A stretch of DNA of 64,000 nucleotides from Ephemerocybe angulata (Eukaryota > Basidiomycota > Agaricomycetes > Agaricales > Psathyrellaceae): assembly GCA_013368325.1 (NCBI GenBank), contig JAACJK010000007.1, positions 372,001 through 436,000 on the forward strand, in the 5' to 3' direction. Shown piece by piece: positions 22,640 to 33,762 of this stretch. Each line of letters opens with the position of its first letter. Position 1 is the stretch's first letter. The position numbers and the translations under genes were made by a program. The notes beneath the pieces are model-generated. The model saw only the letters and a program-made list of their open reading frames with translations, did not search any database and was not told where the DNA came from.

Positions 22640-23256
22640 CTAGAGCGGAAATATATAGCCCGTCACCCCCTCCCTCGTGAACCCAAGATTCACCGCTGCG
22701 TTCTCCCTCTCTGGGTAACTCATTGTGTAGAAATGATCCGTCCACACCCCATTCCATAGCCTGTAGAAAGGCAACCCGCCACATTCTGCATCAGGATAGA
22801 CATACCCCGCAATGCCCTCATCGGTATACCCAAGCCTATCCCTCGCATTATTCCTCTCCGCCACATCAGTGGTGTAGAAATGGTCTACCGTGCCGCCGCT
22901 GTAGAGGCGATAAAGGGGCACGGTGCGCTGCTCCTGCGTCGTAAAGAGGTACCCCGCGATCCCCTCATCGGCATATCCGAGGTTCCGGACGGCATTCTGG
23001 TGCTCGGTGGAGGACGTGGTGTAGAAGTGGTCCAGGCGGGGTCCATTGAAGGAGCGATACAAGGGCACTGCATGGGAAGGGTTGCCACATGTGAGGGGCG
23101 CCTTTCTGGCCTACGAATGGGAGTGCGGAGGTCAGTTTCAGCTCTTTACTAGCCAGTTGCCAGGCATACCTCAATCTGGGCAATGGAAGGAGCTGGGCCT
23201 GCCACGGCAACGGTGGAGATGGCGGCGAGTATCAAGGATGCGAGTTTGAGCTGCAT
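22640..23256 (-). CDS. Secreted DUF5648-like repeat protein
   Basis: Model: complement(join(22640..23110,23170..23256)), 185 aa. A signal peptide (MQLKLASLILAAISTVAVAG) precedes three tandem repeats of about 45 residues: PLYRSFNGPRLDHFYTT, PLYRLYSGGTVDHFYTT and PFYRLWNGVWTDHFYTM. Each repeat ends with LGY/LGF-[AT]-[DR]-EG[IV][AT]GY. The pattern [PL]-[LF]-YR-[SL]-...-DHFYT...EGIAGY matches DUF5648-type modules in secreted fungal and bacterial proteins. These are probably extracellular and possibly carbohydrate- or surface-binding, but the function is not established. Single Cys residues lie outside the repeat cores. Exon 2 starts after a clean TAG acceptor. Confidence 0.85.
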
Positions 23257-23859
23257 TTTTTGAAGTTCGAATGAAACCACTTGATGACTGCTGTTGGCGG
23301 TACCACACGAAGGACCTCCTTCCACTCTACCTCGTATTTATAGTCTGAGCAGCCAGCCCCCCGGACAAGACGACCCGTACCGGAATACATGTACATGTCC
23401 TCCAATCGATGGTTCTCGCCGTCGAGTCGCCGAAGACTTCACTTCGATCTGCTAGGAGGTTGTCGAACATGTCTGCTGACCCTCTTCTAGTACCATTCTA
23501 GCTTTCTCCGCTATAGAACCCAACCGGAGGATAGGCGTATCCGACCTTCCTGTCCACTAGGACCGCTAGACTTGACGCCTCCAATCAGGCTTCCCTCGAT
23601 CAAAGCACTTGAGGCGGCGTCCCCTTCATGTGCTACGTTGATGTTCATAGGACGTACTGTGGGAGCACTGAAATTTAAGCAAGCTGCAAGCACTGAGTGG
23701 AACTTCATTAGCGAAATAAGTCAGCAGAGTGAAATGCCTTGAATCTGTTAGAATATTTGAATACAATTACTGAAAGCAGTGGTATTACATAGACTTCGAC
23801 GTTCTTTTGAGATCGGATAACGAGCTGAACAACAGTTTCAAGCGCGCACGAGTTATGAG
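23257..23859. other. intergenic
   Basis: Promoter of the DUF5648-like gene and 3' flank of the calmodulin-like gene. Nothing else recognised. Confidence 0.45.
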
Positions 23860-24924
23860 CTAAAGTCCCATCATCTATGAAAGAAAGGTTAGACAGCGAC
23901 GGATTGAATGTTCTGGTCAGGTCTACGCACCTTCTTGAATTCTGCGATAGTCACGCAAAACGCAGCATCCATGAGGAAGATTGACGAAGGAATCGTATGC
24001 CATATGCTTACCATGGAAATCAATCTCGCCATCCCCATCCCCGTCCGCCTCCTCGATCATCTGCTTGATCTCCCTCTCCGACAGCAGTTCTCCTGTAATA
24101 CGCCACCCAATCTTAGATCAGTACCAGACCTGCATCCTGAGCCCCGCTATCTCCAGCCAGGGGACCCTCAGGATCAAAAAGTAACCACTCACCCAGGCTC
24201 TTCATGACATCCCTCAACTCCACCTCACTAATCGTCCCATTACCATCCTTGTCGAAGACCTTGAACGCCTGCAGTAACTCCTCCTCCTCCTCATCCACAG
24301 CTCCACCTTTTGAGCCAGTCTTGTTCAGAGCTGAGTTGCGGGTCATCATCTCGAGGAATTCGTCAAAGTCGATGGTGCCATTGCGGTCCTTGTCGATCTC
24401 GTTGATCATGTCGTGCAGTTCGCGTTCGGAGGGGTTGTGGCCTAGCGAGCGCATTACAGTGCCAATCTCGGACGCGGTGATTGTGCCATCGCCGTCTGGT
24501 GGAGTAGCGCGCGTTGAAGTAGGGAGGCGATGACGTCCGGATGGTCCAGTCTACGTGAGAGAGGTCGTCTGGTAGGGCAAAGGGCACACACCTTTATCGA
24601 AGAGAGAGAAAGACTCGCGGAAGGCTAGAGGAAGTATTCCAATCCATTGTGAGCATCCAGTCGCGGTAGCTGCAGCAAGAATTGGCGTACCGGTGATCTG
24701 ATCTAATGCACCACCGACGGCTTTGTTAACCCTTGCTCGTTGTATAGCACCTCAACCTCACAGTGTTGCACCATTGAGGCGCGTGCAAATCGACAGCGTA
24801 CCTTGAGTCTGTGCAAGAAAGGATCAGCGTCTCTCGTTCCTCGGTCGATATTGCACAGAAGCAAAACCGGGCCCGCTGCACCACATCGACATTGGACAAG
24901 ACCACGTACAAGTTTAGCGGCCAT
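23860..24924 (-). CDS. Calmodulin-like four-EF-hand protein
   Basis: Model: complement(join(23860..23874,23931..23941,24012..24092,24193..24495,24592..24624,24691..24702,24802..24808,24910..24924)), 158 aa. The four EF loops are [12 protein letters not shown] (21-32), [12 protein letters not shown] (57-68), [12 protein letters not shown] (104-115) and [12 protein letters not shown] (140-151), all with acidic positions 1, 3 and 12 apart from Asn/Gly variants. The start [20 protein letters not shown] and end EFKKMMGL match calmodulin ends. The central linker ([20 protein letters not shown]) is about 8-9 residues longer than in canonical 149-aa calmodulin, so this is more likely a second calmodulin-like sensor than the essential calmodulin. 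Four of the eight exons are 15 nt or shorter at the ends (15, 7, 12, 11 and 15 nt in all), each needed to restore the reading frame. Confidence 0.9.
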
Positions 24925-27559
24925 CGTTATATCCAGTCAGTTCTTCCAGCTATCCAAGAAAGAGAAGGAAAAGAGAAGGAGAGAGATCGATGTGATGGTG
25001 ATAGAGAGAATGGAAGGGCTGGGCCCGCAACCGGAAGCGCGTCGTTTATATCGTGCTTGCGAAGCGCCGGCTTCGGGAGGCTATTTATAGCCGCCGCCCT
25101 CAAACCTCAAGATATTTTGAACAAGGCTCTCGCAGGTTAACTGCATTATATTTACTGGTTGCAGTACACTTACGACATACCCAGTCAAAGGGTGTACTAG
25201 TCTTCTGCGCAGAGATGTAGATGACCGTCAGTGACTCTCCATGATGGGCACAACTTGAACGACTGCGCACTGCAAGGGGGCCAGCGGAAGAACATGCTGT
25301 AGCCTGTTCTATGAAGAAATGGGCCATGTCTGTGACACAAAAAGCTGTGCTATAAGAACTACCTCTATCACGCAACCGCGAGTATACCCCACAGTTCTGC
25401 TGCCAAACATGTCTGACAATTCAAGAGCGGGCGCTGAGGGGTTAGGGGTATAGAGTCTGGGGTCCAACTCTAATTGAAGGTGATAGTCTAGGGCCCAAGG
25501 ATGCCTGGAGACTAGATAAAATGTCTTCGGCTGTGTTATGCGTCATAGACTGCTGGGTTTGACCGATGATTTTCCTCGGAACGGGGATGGGTGGTTCGAT
25601 GGGCGCTTAACTTGGAAATAGGACGTGGGAACCTCACCACCAACGGACTCGCGCGTAGGGCCCAGCGGACCTCTTCACATTTCCACTTGAGTTCCTTACT
25701 TATCATGTATGGTATCATCGAACCCAACCTACCTACCTACCTACCTAATAATAGGTGAGTTTATTTTCGGTAATGTTCACAGATTGAAACGTGCGTGCCG
25801 GTCTTCGCCTTAGCCCGCATCACCATTTATCTGAATCATCCAAACCAAGCAGATAATGCGCCCCCAGCACTATATTCCGGGTAGAGGCACGTTCCTGACA
25901 AAGCGCTTAACACTCAAACCCGAATCGCTGGCTTCACGGAGTGGATCACCGGGCCTCTCATTGGCATACTCGCCCACACCACCAGACACCACCCTTGTAA
26001 GGTTGGCGGGAACTGCACGGCAGAAATCCATCATCGAAGCTCAGCGCCTGGACTTCAGGCGCATGACCACGGGTCCACGAGAGGTCCATGGCCCTGATTC
26101 CCTTGCAGCCTTGCATAAACTGACAGATTCTGTATGTTTTATGCCTTTAATGGGCTTGAGTAAGCATTCAGGGCAGACAAGGGGTATAGAAGCCACCACC
26201 CCCGAGGTTTGGGGTGTAGATGCTGGCTGTATACAACTTTGGACATATTTTAAGTGGTGGAAAATGGTATGGAAAGTCGATTGTTATCTATTTTCGCATG
26301 GGTCAGCAGGTATTATCGGAGGCCACTCTTCCAACAGTATCCAGCAGTATGTTGACCTTCCCGGCAACGAGAGAGCAGTATGTCGTCGTAGATAGAGGTT
26401 GCCTATCCACGCAGGAAAAGAAAATGCCCGCCATTAACGGCCGGAGACGCCCCGAGGTCCGCAGGACCGTGCCTTCCTGATGTGCGCTTCCAACGTTAAC
26501 GCGATTATTACTTTGAATTTCTTGCTAATTTCAAGGAATACCGCAACATATAAGAGGGCCCCTTGGAAAGGGGTATGTCATTGAGAATTAATGTAGAACA
26601 GAAATGTACCCTACAAAGGCTTAGAAATGGTGATCTACTCTCCGTAATGGCGACCTTTCTCCCTTAGCATGGCACCGGGCATGGGACCTTGGGTCATCGA
26701 CCGATCAGAATTCCTGCCGTGCAGTTCCCGCCAACGCTACCCTTGTCAAGTCGTCACCAAGAGAATCGGCGCCAGTCAAAGGACGATGCCCAGCAAATAG
26801 TCGGTGTTCTCGACCGTTTCTTTTAACGTCCGATCTGGCTAAGGGTATCCCGGAGGTCACCCTTTGTTGGCGCAGACGTACTTAAGGAATGATTCAAGTT
26901 CAGAAGGTTGAGCAGGGAACAACCAGCTCACATCTCAGTCTTTCTTGCCTCAGTCTTATTCCAAGCAAAACTACTATCTTCCATCTCCAGATAACCGTCG
27001 TACAGATAGATTGATATGAAACCCGATAAACCTATACGAGCTAGCTATGTCGCTGCGCTTCCTGCCCTGAGCAGCTCCATCGGAACTGTTACCAGTGCCA
27101 GCAGCGGCTTCGGGACAGTGACGAGCACTAGTAGGGTTTTCGGTACTCCAACGACTTATACGGCATTTAGTCCAGTCTGCATCTGTGATCGATGATACGG
27201 CGCCCGTGTAAGCAGGTTAACTTCGTTGGTTAAACGATCATTCACTGCACTGCTAGGTTGAACCCGACGCTCATATATTCACTTCAGAATTACGAATAAA
27301 TACGTAGCTAACCAGGTCCCTGTAGGTAGCTGTTGTTTTTATTTATTGCCAAGAGTTTCCTCTAAGGCCTGGGCGCTTAATTAAGTTACCCGGAGAAACA
27401 GTAATGAACGTGGGAGGAAACGCCTGCTGATCTGTGATGCAAAACCGGTGTGAAGCATTGAAGCTGAATATGGGTTCCTCCATCTCCCTGTCCTGGTGAC
27501 TCATGCCACAGGCCCAACGAGACATCGAAGTCACTCTTCGTGAATCCATTGGGATAGCA
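24925..27559. other. gene-poor stretch before NACHT gene 3
   Basis: No frame here has convincing coding character. A 179-codon ATG frame (25856-26395) lacks any recognisable domain and is left uncalled. A 59-codon frame at 27016-27195 carries three weak GTVTS-type repeats. An (ACCT)n microsatellite is at 25727-25747, and GGGCGCTTAA occurs at 25601 and 27371. Confidence 0.45.
25727..25747. repeat. (ACCT)n microsatellite
   Basis: Five tandem ACCT units in non-coding DNA. Confidence 0.9.
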
Positions 27560-29114
27560 ATGGCGAGTGGATCCTCAGAAACCAGCCATGGACCCCACTT
27601 CTTCCAAAATGCCCAAAGTTTCAGCATAGGCCGACAAAGCAACATCTCCCAGCAAACCGACTACTTCATTCACAACCATGCGCCAGGACACATGGGTCAG
27701 CCCAGTTCATTCAAGGATATCCCCTACGTACAGCGCTAATCCAACACGACGGCCTATCGATGTAGGTCTTCTCGACATGCTCGACCCCATCCCCGATGCC
27801 TCTTACAGCCGCAACCGTCAGACTTCCCCGCCGGACTCCGACTGCCTTCCAGGAACAAGACGAGACATGCTCAAGAGAGTATCCGCTTGGGCGGATGCTA
27901 GCGTTCTTCTTCCCAATCCCCATGTAATGTGGCTATACGGCTATGTTGGCTGCGGAAAGTCCGCGATAGCGCAGACCGTGGCCGAGAAGTATGCGCGGAA
28001 AGGGCGGCTGGCGGGAAGCTTCTTCTTCTTCCGCACATCAAGAGACCGAAGCAGAACGGCAAGGTTCGTTGCAACCTTAGCCAGCCAAATTGCAGCCTCC
28101 ATCCCCTCTACGGCACCCCTAATCGAGACAGCCTTGAAGCGGCATGTCGGACTTTTGCACTCAACCACCTCCCTCAGCTCTCAACTTGAGCACTTAGTCT
28201 ATGGCCCTATCAAGTCGGTACGGTGGGAATCCCTGGGGAGAAACCTCCTTCGCGGACCTTACATCATAGTCATTGACGGCCTAGACGAATGCGAGGACCG
28301 GGACGACATCGCACTCTTCATCGACCACATGCTAGACTTCTTCTCTAGAAACCCCCACATTCCCCTTCGATTTTTTATCGCTAGTCGCGTCGAAGAGCAC
28401 ATCCGCACACGACTAAACGATAGAGAAGTACGACTCGTCAACCTCGTTGACCACACCTCCGTAGACGACATCGCTACCGCAATGCACGCCTCCTTCGCTT
28501 TGGCGGCAAGGCACAACCGCATCATTCAAGCGTACGGCCCGTGGCCTTCCCCGGCCGACCTCAGTCAGCTCGTACACCACACAGGCTGCTCATTTGCTTT
28601 CATGTCCACCCTACTCAAGTTTATCTTGGGTCCTTCGCCCGATAACCTCACGCCAATGCAGCGCCTCCCACTCGCACTGGACATAAATCTTGGACTCGAT
28701 GGGCTGTATCTCGATACACTCTCCCGTGCGGGGCAGCTGCCCCATTTCTCCTCTATCATCACCCTTATCGCTCTCGCCGAGAACCCCTTCTCCATTGCTG
28801 AGCTAGGCAAACTCCTCCGGATCGAGAGAACGGAAGTCGTCCGGGTCCTCATTGAGTTGCACGCCATTTTACAAGTTCCTGGTGATGATTACGGACCGGT
28901 TACCATGTTTCACACCTCCCTCCACGACTTCCTCACCCATCCAGGTCGTTCGGGGCCCTTCTATATCGATCCCTCACAGTCCCAAGACCTTGCCCGCCGT
29001 TGCAAGAAAGTGCTGAGTGCTAGGTCCAGCAATCTGAGCCACGACTCGGCCGCACCAGCATCTCCACTGGAAGAGGGAGGTTTGAACCACCTCATATGGA
29101 GGATTCACGTGTAG
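27560..29114 (+). CDS. NACHT-domain NLR-like protein 3, C-terminally short
   Basis: Model: join(27560..27695,27766..29114), 494 aa. Exon 1 is 136 nt, as in NACHT gene 2, and encodes MASGSSETSHGPHFFQNAQ. Exon 2 carries DASYSRNRQTSPPDSDCLPG, P-loop GYVGCGKSAIAQ, FFFFR, Walker B IIVIDGLDECED, FIASRVEEHI, and the helical region to RRCKKVLSARSS. It then ends in an unrelated 26-residue tail (...GGLNHLIWRIHV). Genes 1 and 2 continue for roughly 260 more residues, so the sensor-like C-terminus is missing. No C-terminal remnant was found downstream. It may be a truncated but expressed NACHT protein or an early pseudogene. Confidence 0.85.
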
Positions 29115-29747
29115 ATATAACTACTAGGGATATAGACTCTTGCCAGTTCGCCCCAGTCGAAATAAAATACTCTTCATACAATGATGGGCGCTTAAATCTT
29201 AGTTTGTCCTTCTTTACCCCAAGAGAGCATCAGAAAGGAAGGCAGGTGTGAAATGGCACTCGTGTCCACCCCGGAGTGCCTGTCCCAACCCCCGCCGTTC
29301 GTTTCTCTTCCCCGAAGAGCTAACCCAGAGCCAATCTTACCCCTAGAAACGTTCCCATGAAAACATGCTGTCCTATTGTCAGTGCAACACAGCCTTTCTG
29401 CCACTCAATACCAAGACGATCTGCCAACAGCCAGCCGGTCCGAAAGCATTTCCCATTGACACCTCCCTGCAGCTGCCTCCCGTCCCCTCCTGATTTTTTC
29501 GACCACCAGGTAAAGCACACCCCGCTTCTCTGCAGCGGCCTCCCGCCCCCTCCATGATTTCTTCAACAACCGAGATCGGCATGCGCGGTGTAGACATACA
29601 CAGTACGGCTCGATTCGGAAATCCCTTTCCCGGGAAACCTGAGCTCCACCATGTCTAAGACCTCACATGCCCTCGAAATCCTCCTCCTAACGACCGTCGA
29701 CGACAGCCAATTTATCCGGGACACACCCATACAATTCCCCTCACCCA
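29115..29747. other. intergenic
   Basis: Contains GGGCGCTTAA at 29186. No gene recognised, and no trace of the missing NACHT C-terminus. Confidence 0.4.
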
Positions 29748-30353
29748 ATGTTCCCGTTTCTAACCACATCCAACTTCGCCGTTGAACAGGCCGTGATTCA
29801 CTCCTCCAAGGACAGTGACACCCTACCCTCCGAACTCGTGCCCCCAACAGCCGTGCCACCAACTTCTCTAGACAGAAAGCGGCTCGAAGAAGCTACGCAG
29901 CGAGAGGCGACTCTACACCGCCGCCATCGACACATCCGGAATCCGCTGCATGGCTGGCACCACGGGCGTGATCAAGGCCACAGCACGATGCGGGACGAGG
30001 GTAGCGAACCGGTCGGGACAGCAGCCAGCGGGATTGCAACATCAGAGAGAAGGTCTGGATCGGGACGACCGAGTGAAGTGGAAACACCCAGAGAAGTAAG
30101 TTCACCAACAGGAATGTCTGGTTTGCAGCGGGTTTATCTTCCTCGATTCACAGCGACCACAAGATGAGCTGGGGATACCAGGCTCCGGTCAACATCCAGA
30201 CTTTGACGCCGAGGGTCGCAGGGTCAAACCTGTAGCCGCTTCCAATCTGTTGAACAAGGATCCAGCGGAAGGCCCATATGCGCAGGCTGCTAGAGAGGTC
30301 CAACTTGATATCATGGGGGTTCCTCGGGTGCAGACTAAGATAAAGGAACAGTG
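29748..30353 (+). CDS. Doubtful hypothetical gene
   Basis: A frame from ATG at 29748 (MFPFLTTSNFAVEQAVIHSS) runs to about 30090, where a GTAAGT donor occurs. After a possible acceptor near 30136 a second frame (DELGIPGSGQHPDFDAEGRR ... VPRVQTKIKEQ) ends at TGA 30351-30353. The second exon has a polar composition that looks protein-like, but the join is not unique and I recognise no family. It could be a decayed gene. Confidence 0.25.
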
Positions 30354-30828
30354 AGTTGCTCGGACGCAGGATCGGAGGGAAGAAGGGTGTGTAGGCTTTA
30401 TCTTTCTCTGATTAAGTATGACTGCAACTATGTAAGAACACACCGAAAGATTGAGGATTGTCCACCGCAGTAGATATCTTTTCGTGATGTGTGTCCTTCA
30501 ATTGTGCTTGGATCTATATTCGTGTTTTCCTTTCTATAATACCAGGCCATATTAGCATGCACTTTCCCTTGAGAGGTAATTTATAGGTATAAGTCGACCA
30601 ATGAGTTTGAAGTCTCTAGAAAGAGTTGGTCGAAAGCAAAAAGCGAGCCTGGTACCCACCGTTACGCGTTACGTCACAGCCAGCACCGCCCCCGTGACGG
30701 CGTATTGTGTCCTGGGCACACCGCAGCGGCGGCAGAGCTCACTGTTTCTCCTCTTCCTCTAACTCCTCTGATACCCAATCCAGCTCTAGCTCTACACCCA
30801 ATTCTAGTGCATCTAGTGTCCATAAACG
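30354..30828. other. WASP promoter region
   Basis: Intergenic. Holds ACGCGT (30663-30668) and a CRE-like TTACGTCA (30669-30676), then a CT-rich leader before the WASP ATG. Confidence 0.45.
30663..30676 (+). promoter_or_regulatory. Adjacent MluI box (ACGCGT) and CRE-like TTACGTCA
   Basis: Two known fungal regulatory words sit side by side about 155 bp upstream of the WASP start codon. ACGCGT is the MBF core; TTACGTCA is an ATF/CREB-type site. Functional use is inference. Confidence 0.35.
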
Positions 30829-32686
30829 ATGCCCTCGCAGTCCACCCTCAACGAGGAAGACAAGACCAAGGTCAAAAAGGCCATCCCGAAGGACCTCAAT
30901 AAGATATTCTACGCCACCCTTGCTCGTATCTACTACACCTACCCGGAACCCGATAAATGGGCGTACAGTGGTCTCCAGGGTGCTCTTGCCTTCATTCTTG
31001 ATGGCAGGGGTATACCCTTTTTCAAGCTGGTAGATCTGGAGGGCACGAGAGGAGTCATTTGGGAGCACGAGATTTACAAGGACATGGAGTACCATCCGGA
31101 TAGAGCCTTCTTCCATTGCTTTGCTGGAGATGTAAGTGTACCAATACCTGGCTGCATAGCTGGACCGTCTCCGGCTACGAGGTTGGGAGGAAATGAGAGA
31201 AACGGACAACTGACGGAGTTTGGGTGTAGAAATGTAACATCGGCTTCGTATTCGCAAACGAAGTCGAAGCTCGCGATCTCTGGAAGAAGGTCAATTCGAA
31301 GAAGGACGGCAAAATACGTACGTCATCTGTACCCCTCTTCCGTCGCCGCCGCTCACCGACTCCCCTTGCTGCACAGCCAAACAGAAATCTACGAAGAAGA
31401 AGTCCAAGGCCGCAAGCTCCTCCGGTTCTTCGAAGGGTGGCAAGATCGACAAGTCTATGATATCCGGACCAAAGCAGGGCTCATTCATCCACGTCGCACA
31501 CATGGGGTACGACGCGGACGCAGGCTTCACTTCACGCGGCGTCGACCCCTCCTGGTCTGCCTTCCTTACAAAGCTTGAGGGCCAGGGTATACCCAAGGAG
31601 GTCATTGAGAAGGAGATGGAGTACATCAAGGCATACGTCAAGAATGAGCAACAGCAACAACAGCAGCAGCCGAAGAAACCTCCACCCCCTCCCGCGAGCC
31701 GAAACTCCAAACGCATACCCCCAGCAGTCCCGAGTCGAAGATCGCACGTCCCATCCGGTCTATCCCAATTCAGCACACCCGCTTCGCCATCCTCCCCCAC
31801 GCGAAAGCAAACCATCATCGCCCCGAGCAAACCCCCACCCCCGGCGCGCCCGCAGAGCCACGTCCCGCCCCCAGCCCCCTCGCGGGCAAGCCACCCCCCA
31901 GCTGCGTCGCATCCACCACCGCCACCTCCCGCACCCCCGCGCACACCTGCCACGAACCATGTTGCACCGCCACCTCCCGCGCGTAGACCCACAAGCGCAG
32001 GAACCGTCCCTCCGCCCCCACCAACACGGCCCCGCGCAACAACAAACACCGCGCCCCCGCCGCCGAGGAGACCGCCCGCACCTACAGGTGCCAAACCTCC
32101 CATGCCTTCCCGCCCTGGCGTCTCAACTCCAACAACGCCCTCCACCCCAGTATACACTGCAGACGACGACGAAGACGATGGATACAGAGGCGGCGCCCCT
32201 CCCCCTCCCCCGCCTCCTCCTCCCCCTCCGCCACCACCACCCCCAATGGGAGGAGGAGGAGGTGCAGCCCATCCACCACCGCCTCCGCCGCCGCCACCAC
32301 CTCCACCTCCAGGCGGAAGCGGGGGTGTACCCCCTCCCCCTCCGCCCCCGCCACCCCCACCAGGCGGTGCAGGCCCAGCACCCAGCGCCCTCGCCAGCCT
32401 CCCGGCGCCGCAGCCTGGACGTGGAAACCTCCTCGCAGAGATCCAAGGCAAAGGCGTGCACGTCCTCAAGAAGACCGAGCCGCGAGAGCCCGAGTCCCCC
32501 AGCACGAACGGCGGCGGCTCAGGTGCGGGAATGGCTGCTGCTGCCGCAGGAGGAGCCGCGGCGGGTGCTGGTGCTGCGGCTGGAGGTGATTTGGCGGGTG
32601 CCCTGGCTGCTGCATTGCTTGAGAGGAATAAGAGGCTTGGGGATAGTGACGATGATGACGACGACGACGATGAGGATTGGGATTAG
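30829..32686 (+). CDS. LAS17: WASP/Las17 actin nucleation-promoting factor
   Basis: Model: join(30829..31131,31230..31317,31377..32686), 566 aa. An N-terminal WH1 domain (IFYATLARIYYTYPEPDKWA ... FFHCFAGD|KCNIGFVFANEVEARDLWKK) is followed by a Lys-rich stretch, a CRIB/GBD motif (ISGPKQGSFIHVAHMGYD, about residue 159), a Gln run and a very long polyproline region. A WH2 motif (GRGNLLAEIQGKGVHVLKK, about residues 475-495) and an acidic C-terminus ending DEDWD complete the WCA module that activates Arp2/3. The CRIB box suggests direct Cdc42/Rac control, unlike yeast Las17, which lacks it. The polyproline segment creates long spurious frames on both strands. Confidence 0.95.
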
Positions 32687-33282
32687 GAGTGGTAGTAATG
32701 TATCTGGGCTTTTCATATTAGTTGTACGGGATGTTCTCGAGCGACTAGGAGTGCTTTGCTTCTGCTCCCATTTAGTTATGGTAGATTAATTTTCTTCGTT
32801 CTTCTTTCTATTCAACCTCTGGTATGCACGCGGAACTACTTTGACTTCGCCAGGCGACTGAGTGGAGGTCGATGGCAAATGGTTAAGCGCTCGCGTACAG
32901 CTCGGCGCCTATTACATCACTTAGACGAGCAGAAGTCGAGTGCAATATTCACGGTCCCTTAACCTAGGCATCGGTACCCAAGAGGAAGCAGACTGGCTAA
33001 GTAAGTACTTCAGGGTGACGTCGACTTGTCAGATATCTTGGTTCATAAAAACATATGGGATTTTGGATTGGCTCCCAAACTTCATAACTCTAGGGTGTAC
33101 ATGGCATGGCTCGAACATCGAGGCGAGTATAGCGTACTTCCAGCCCTCTTCTGCCCGGTCCGCTCTCTCCAAGGCGGCGGGGGGATATTTGAGTGTCCGA
33201 TAAGACGGGTATCTAGCATCTTTGGTTTGATCGGGTTGACCTTTTCATCTTCTTCTCCGAACCCTCAGAAGGAGGGTTCTTT
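32687..33282. other. intergenic, WASP 3' flank
   Basis: Convergent 3' ends of WASP and the secreted precursor. No supported ORF. Confidence 0.45.
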
Positions 33283-33762
33283 TCATCGGCGGTTAGCCTT
33301 GTTCAGGGCATCATTTACAAGTACGCGTTTGCTGAGTTCGTTGATAATCTGGCGGGCGGTGAGGTCAGACTGGGCTGAGCTGGAAAGGGAGACAAGTTGT
33401 AGTTAGTTTCCTGTCACAGCCGAGTGTCGGGCAAAAGTATAAATTACCTCTCCGTTCCGCGTCGTGAAAGGCGTTTCCTCGTGGCCAACTCAATCGCTTC
33501 GATGCTCCTTCTCCTCATGCTAGAAAAACATCGATCATGTTAGAGAAGGTGGCTGAGTAGGATAGTAGCGTACTCACGCAATAGCCTCTGCACGGTCGCC
33601 AGTCTCGCGGCGCCTAAGGGGCTGACCGTTGGCCTGCCCCTCAGAGACCTCACGTCTGGACGCAACAGGCTCCACATCGCTGCCGACGGCGGAGATGGGT
33701 GCGGAGAATGCAGGTGAAATGACGATGGAAGAGAGGATGATAGTCTTGAACATGTTAACCAT
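33283..33762 (-). CDS. Secreted dibasic-rich peptide precursor
   Basis: Model: complement(join(33283..33379,33448..33519,33578..33762)), 117 aa. A signal peptide (MVNMFKTIILSSIVISPAFSA) is followed by a small polar protein with many dibasic or tribasic sites: SRREV, LRRRET, MRRRS, TRKRL, SRRGT, SKRV and a C-terminal NRR. This layout fits processing by a Kex2-type protease into several short peptides. The last exon holds LTARQIINELSKRV, similar to ISTRDLIDELSSRL in the secreted protein at 5733-6214. No Cys is present, so the products would be linear. No CaaX box, so not a classical basidiomycete lipopeptide pheromone. Function unknown. Confidence 0.7.

Noticed and set aside
25856..26395. 179-codon ATG frame in gene-poor DNA
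   Set aside because: No domain, no splice signals, odd composition; such lengths occur by chance at this GC content.
27016..27195. Lipopeptide mating pheromone precursor
   Set aside because: The frame ends CICDR, not a CaaX box, and no STE3-type receptor gene is in the window.
31291..32505. Long minus-strand Gly-rich frame (404 codons)
   Set aside because: Antisense shadow of the WASP polyproline region; CCN codons read as GGN on the other strand.
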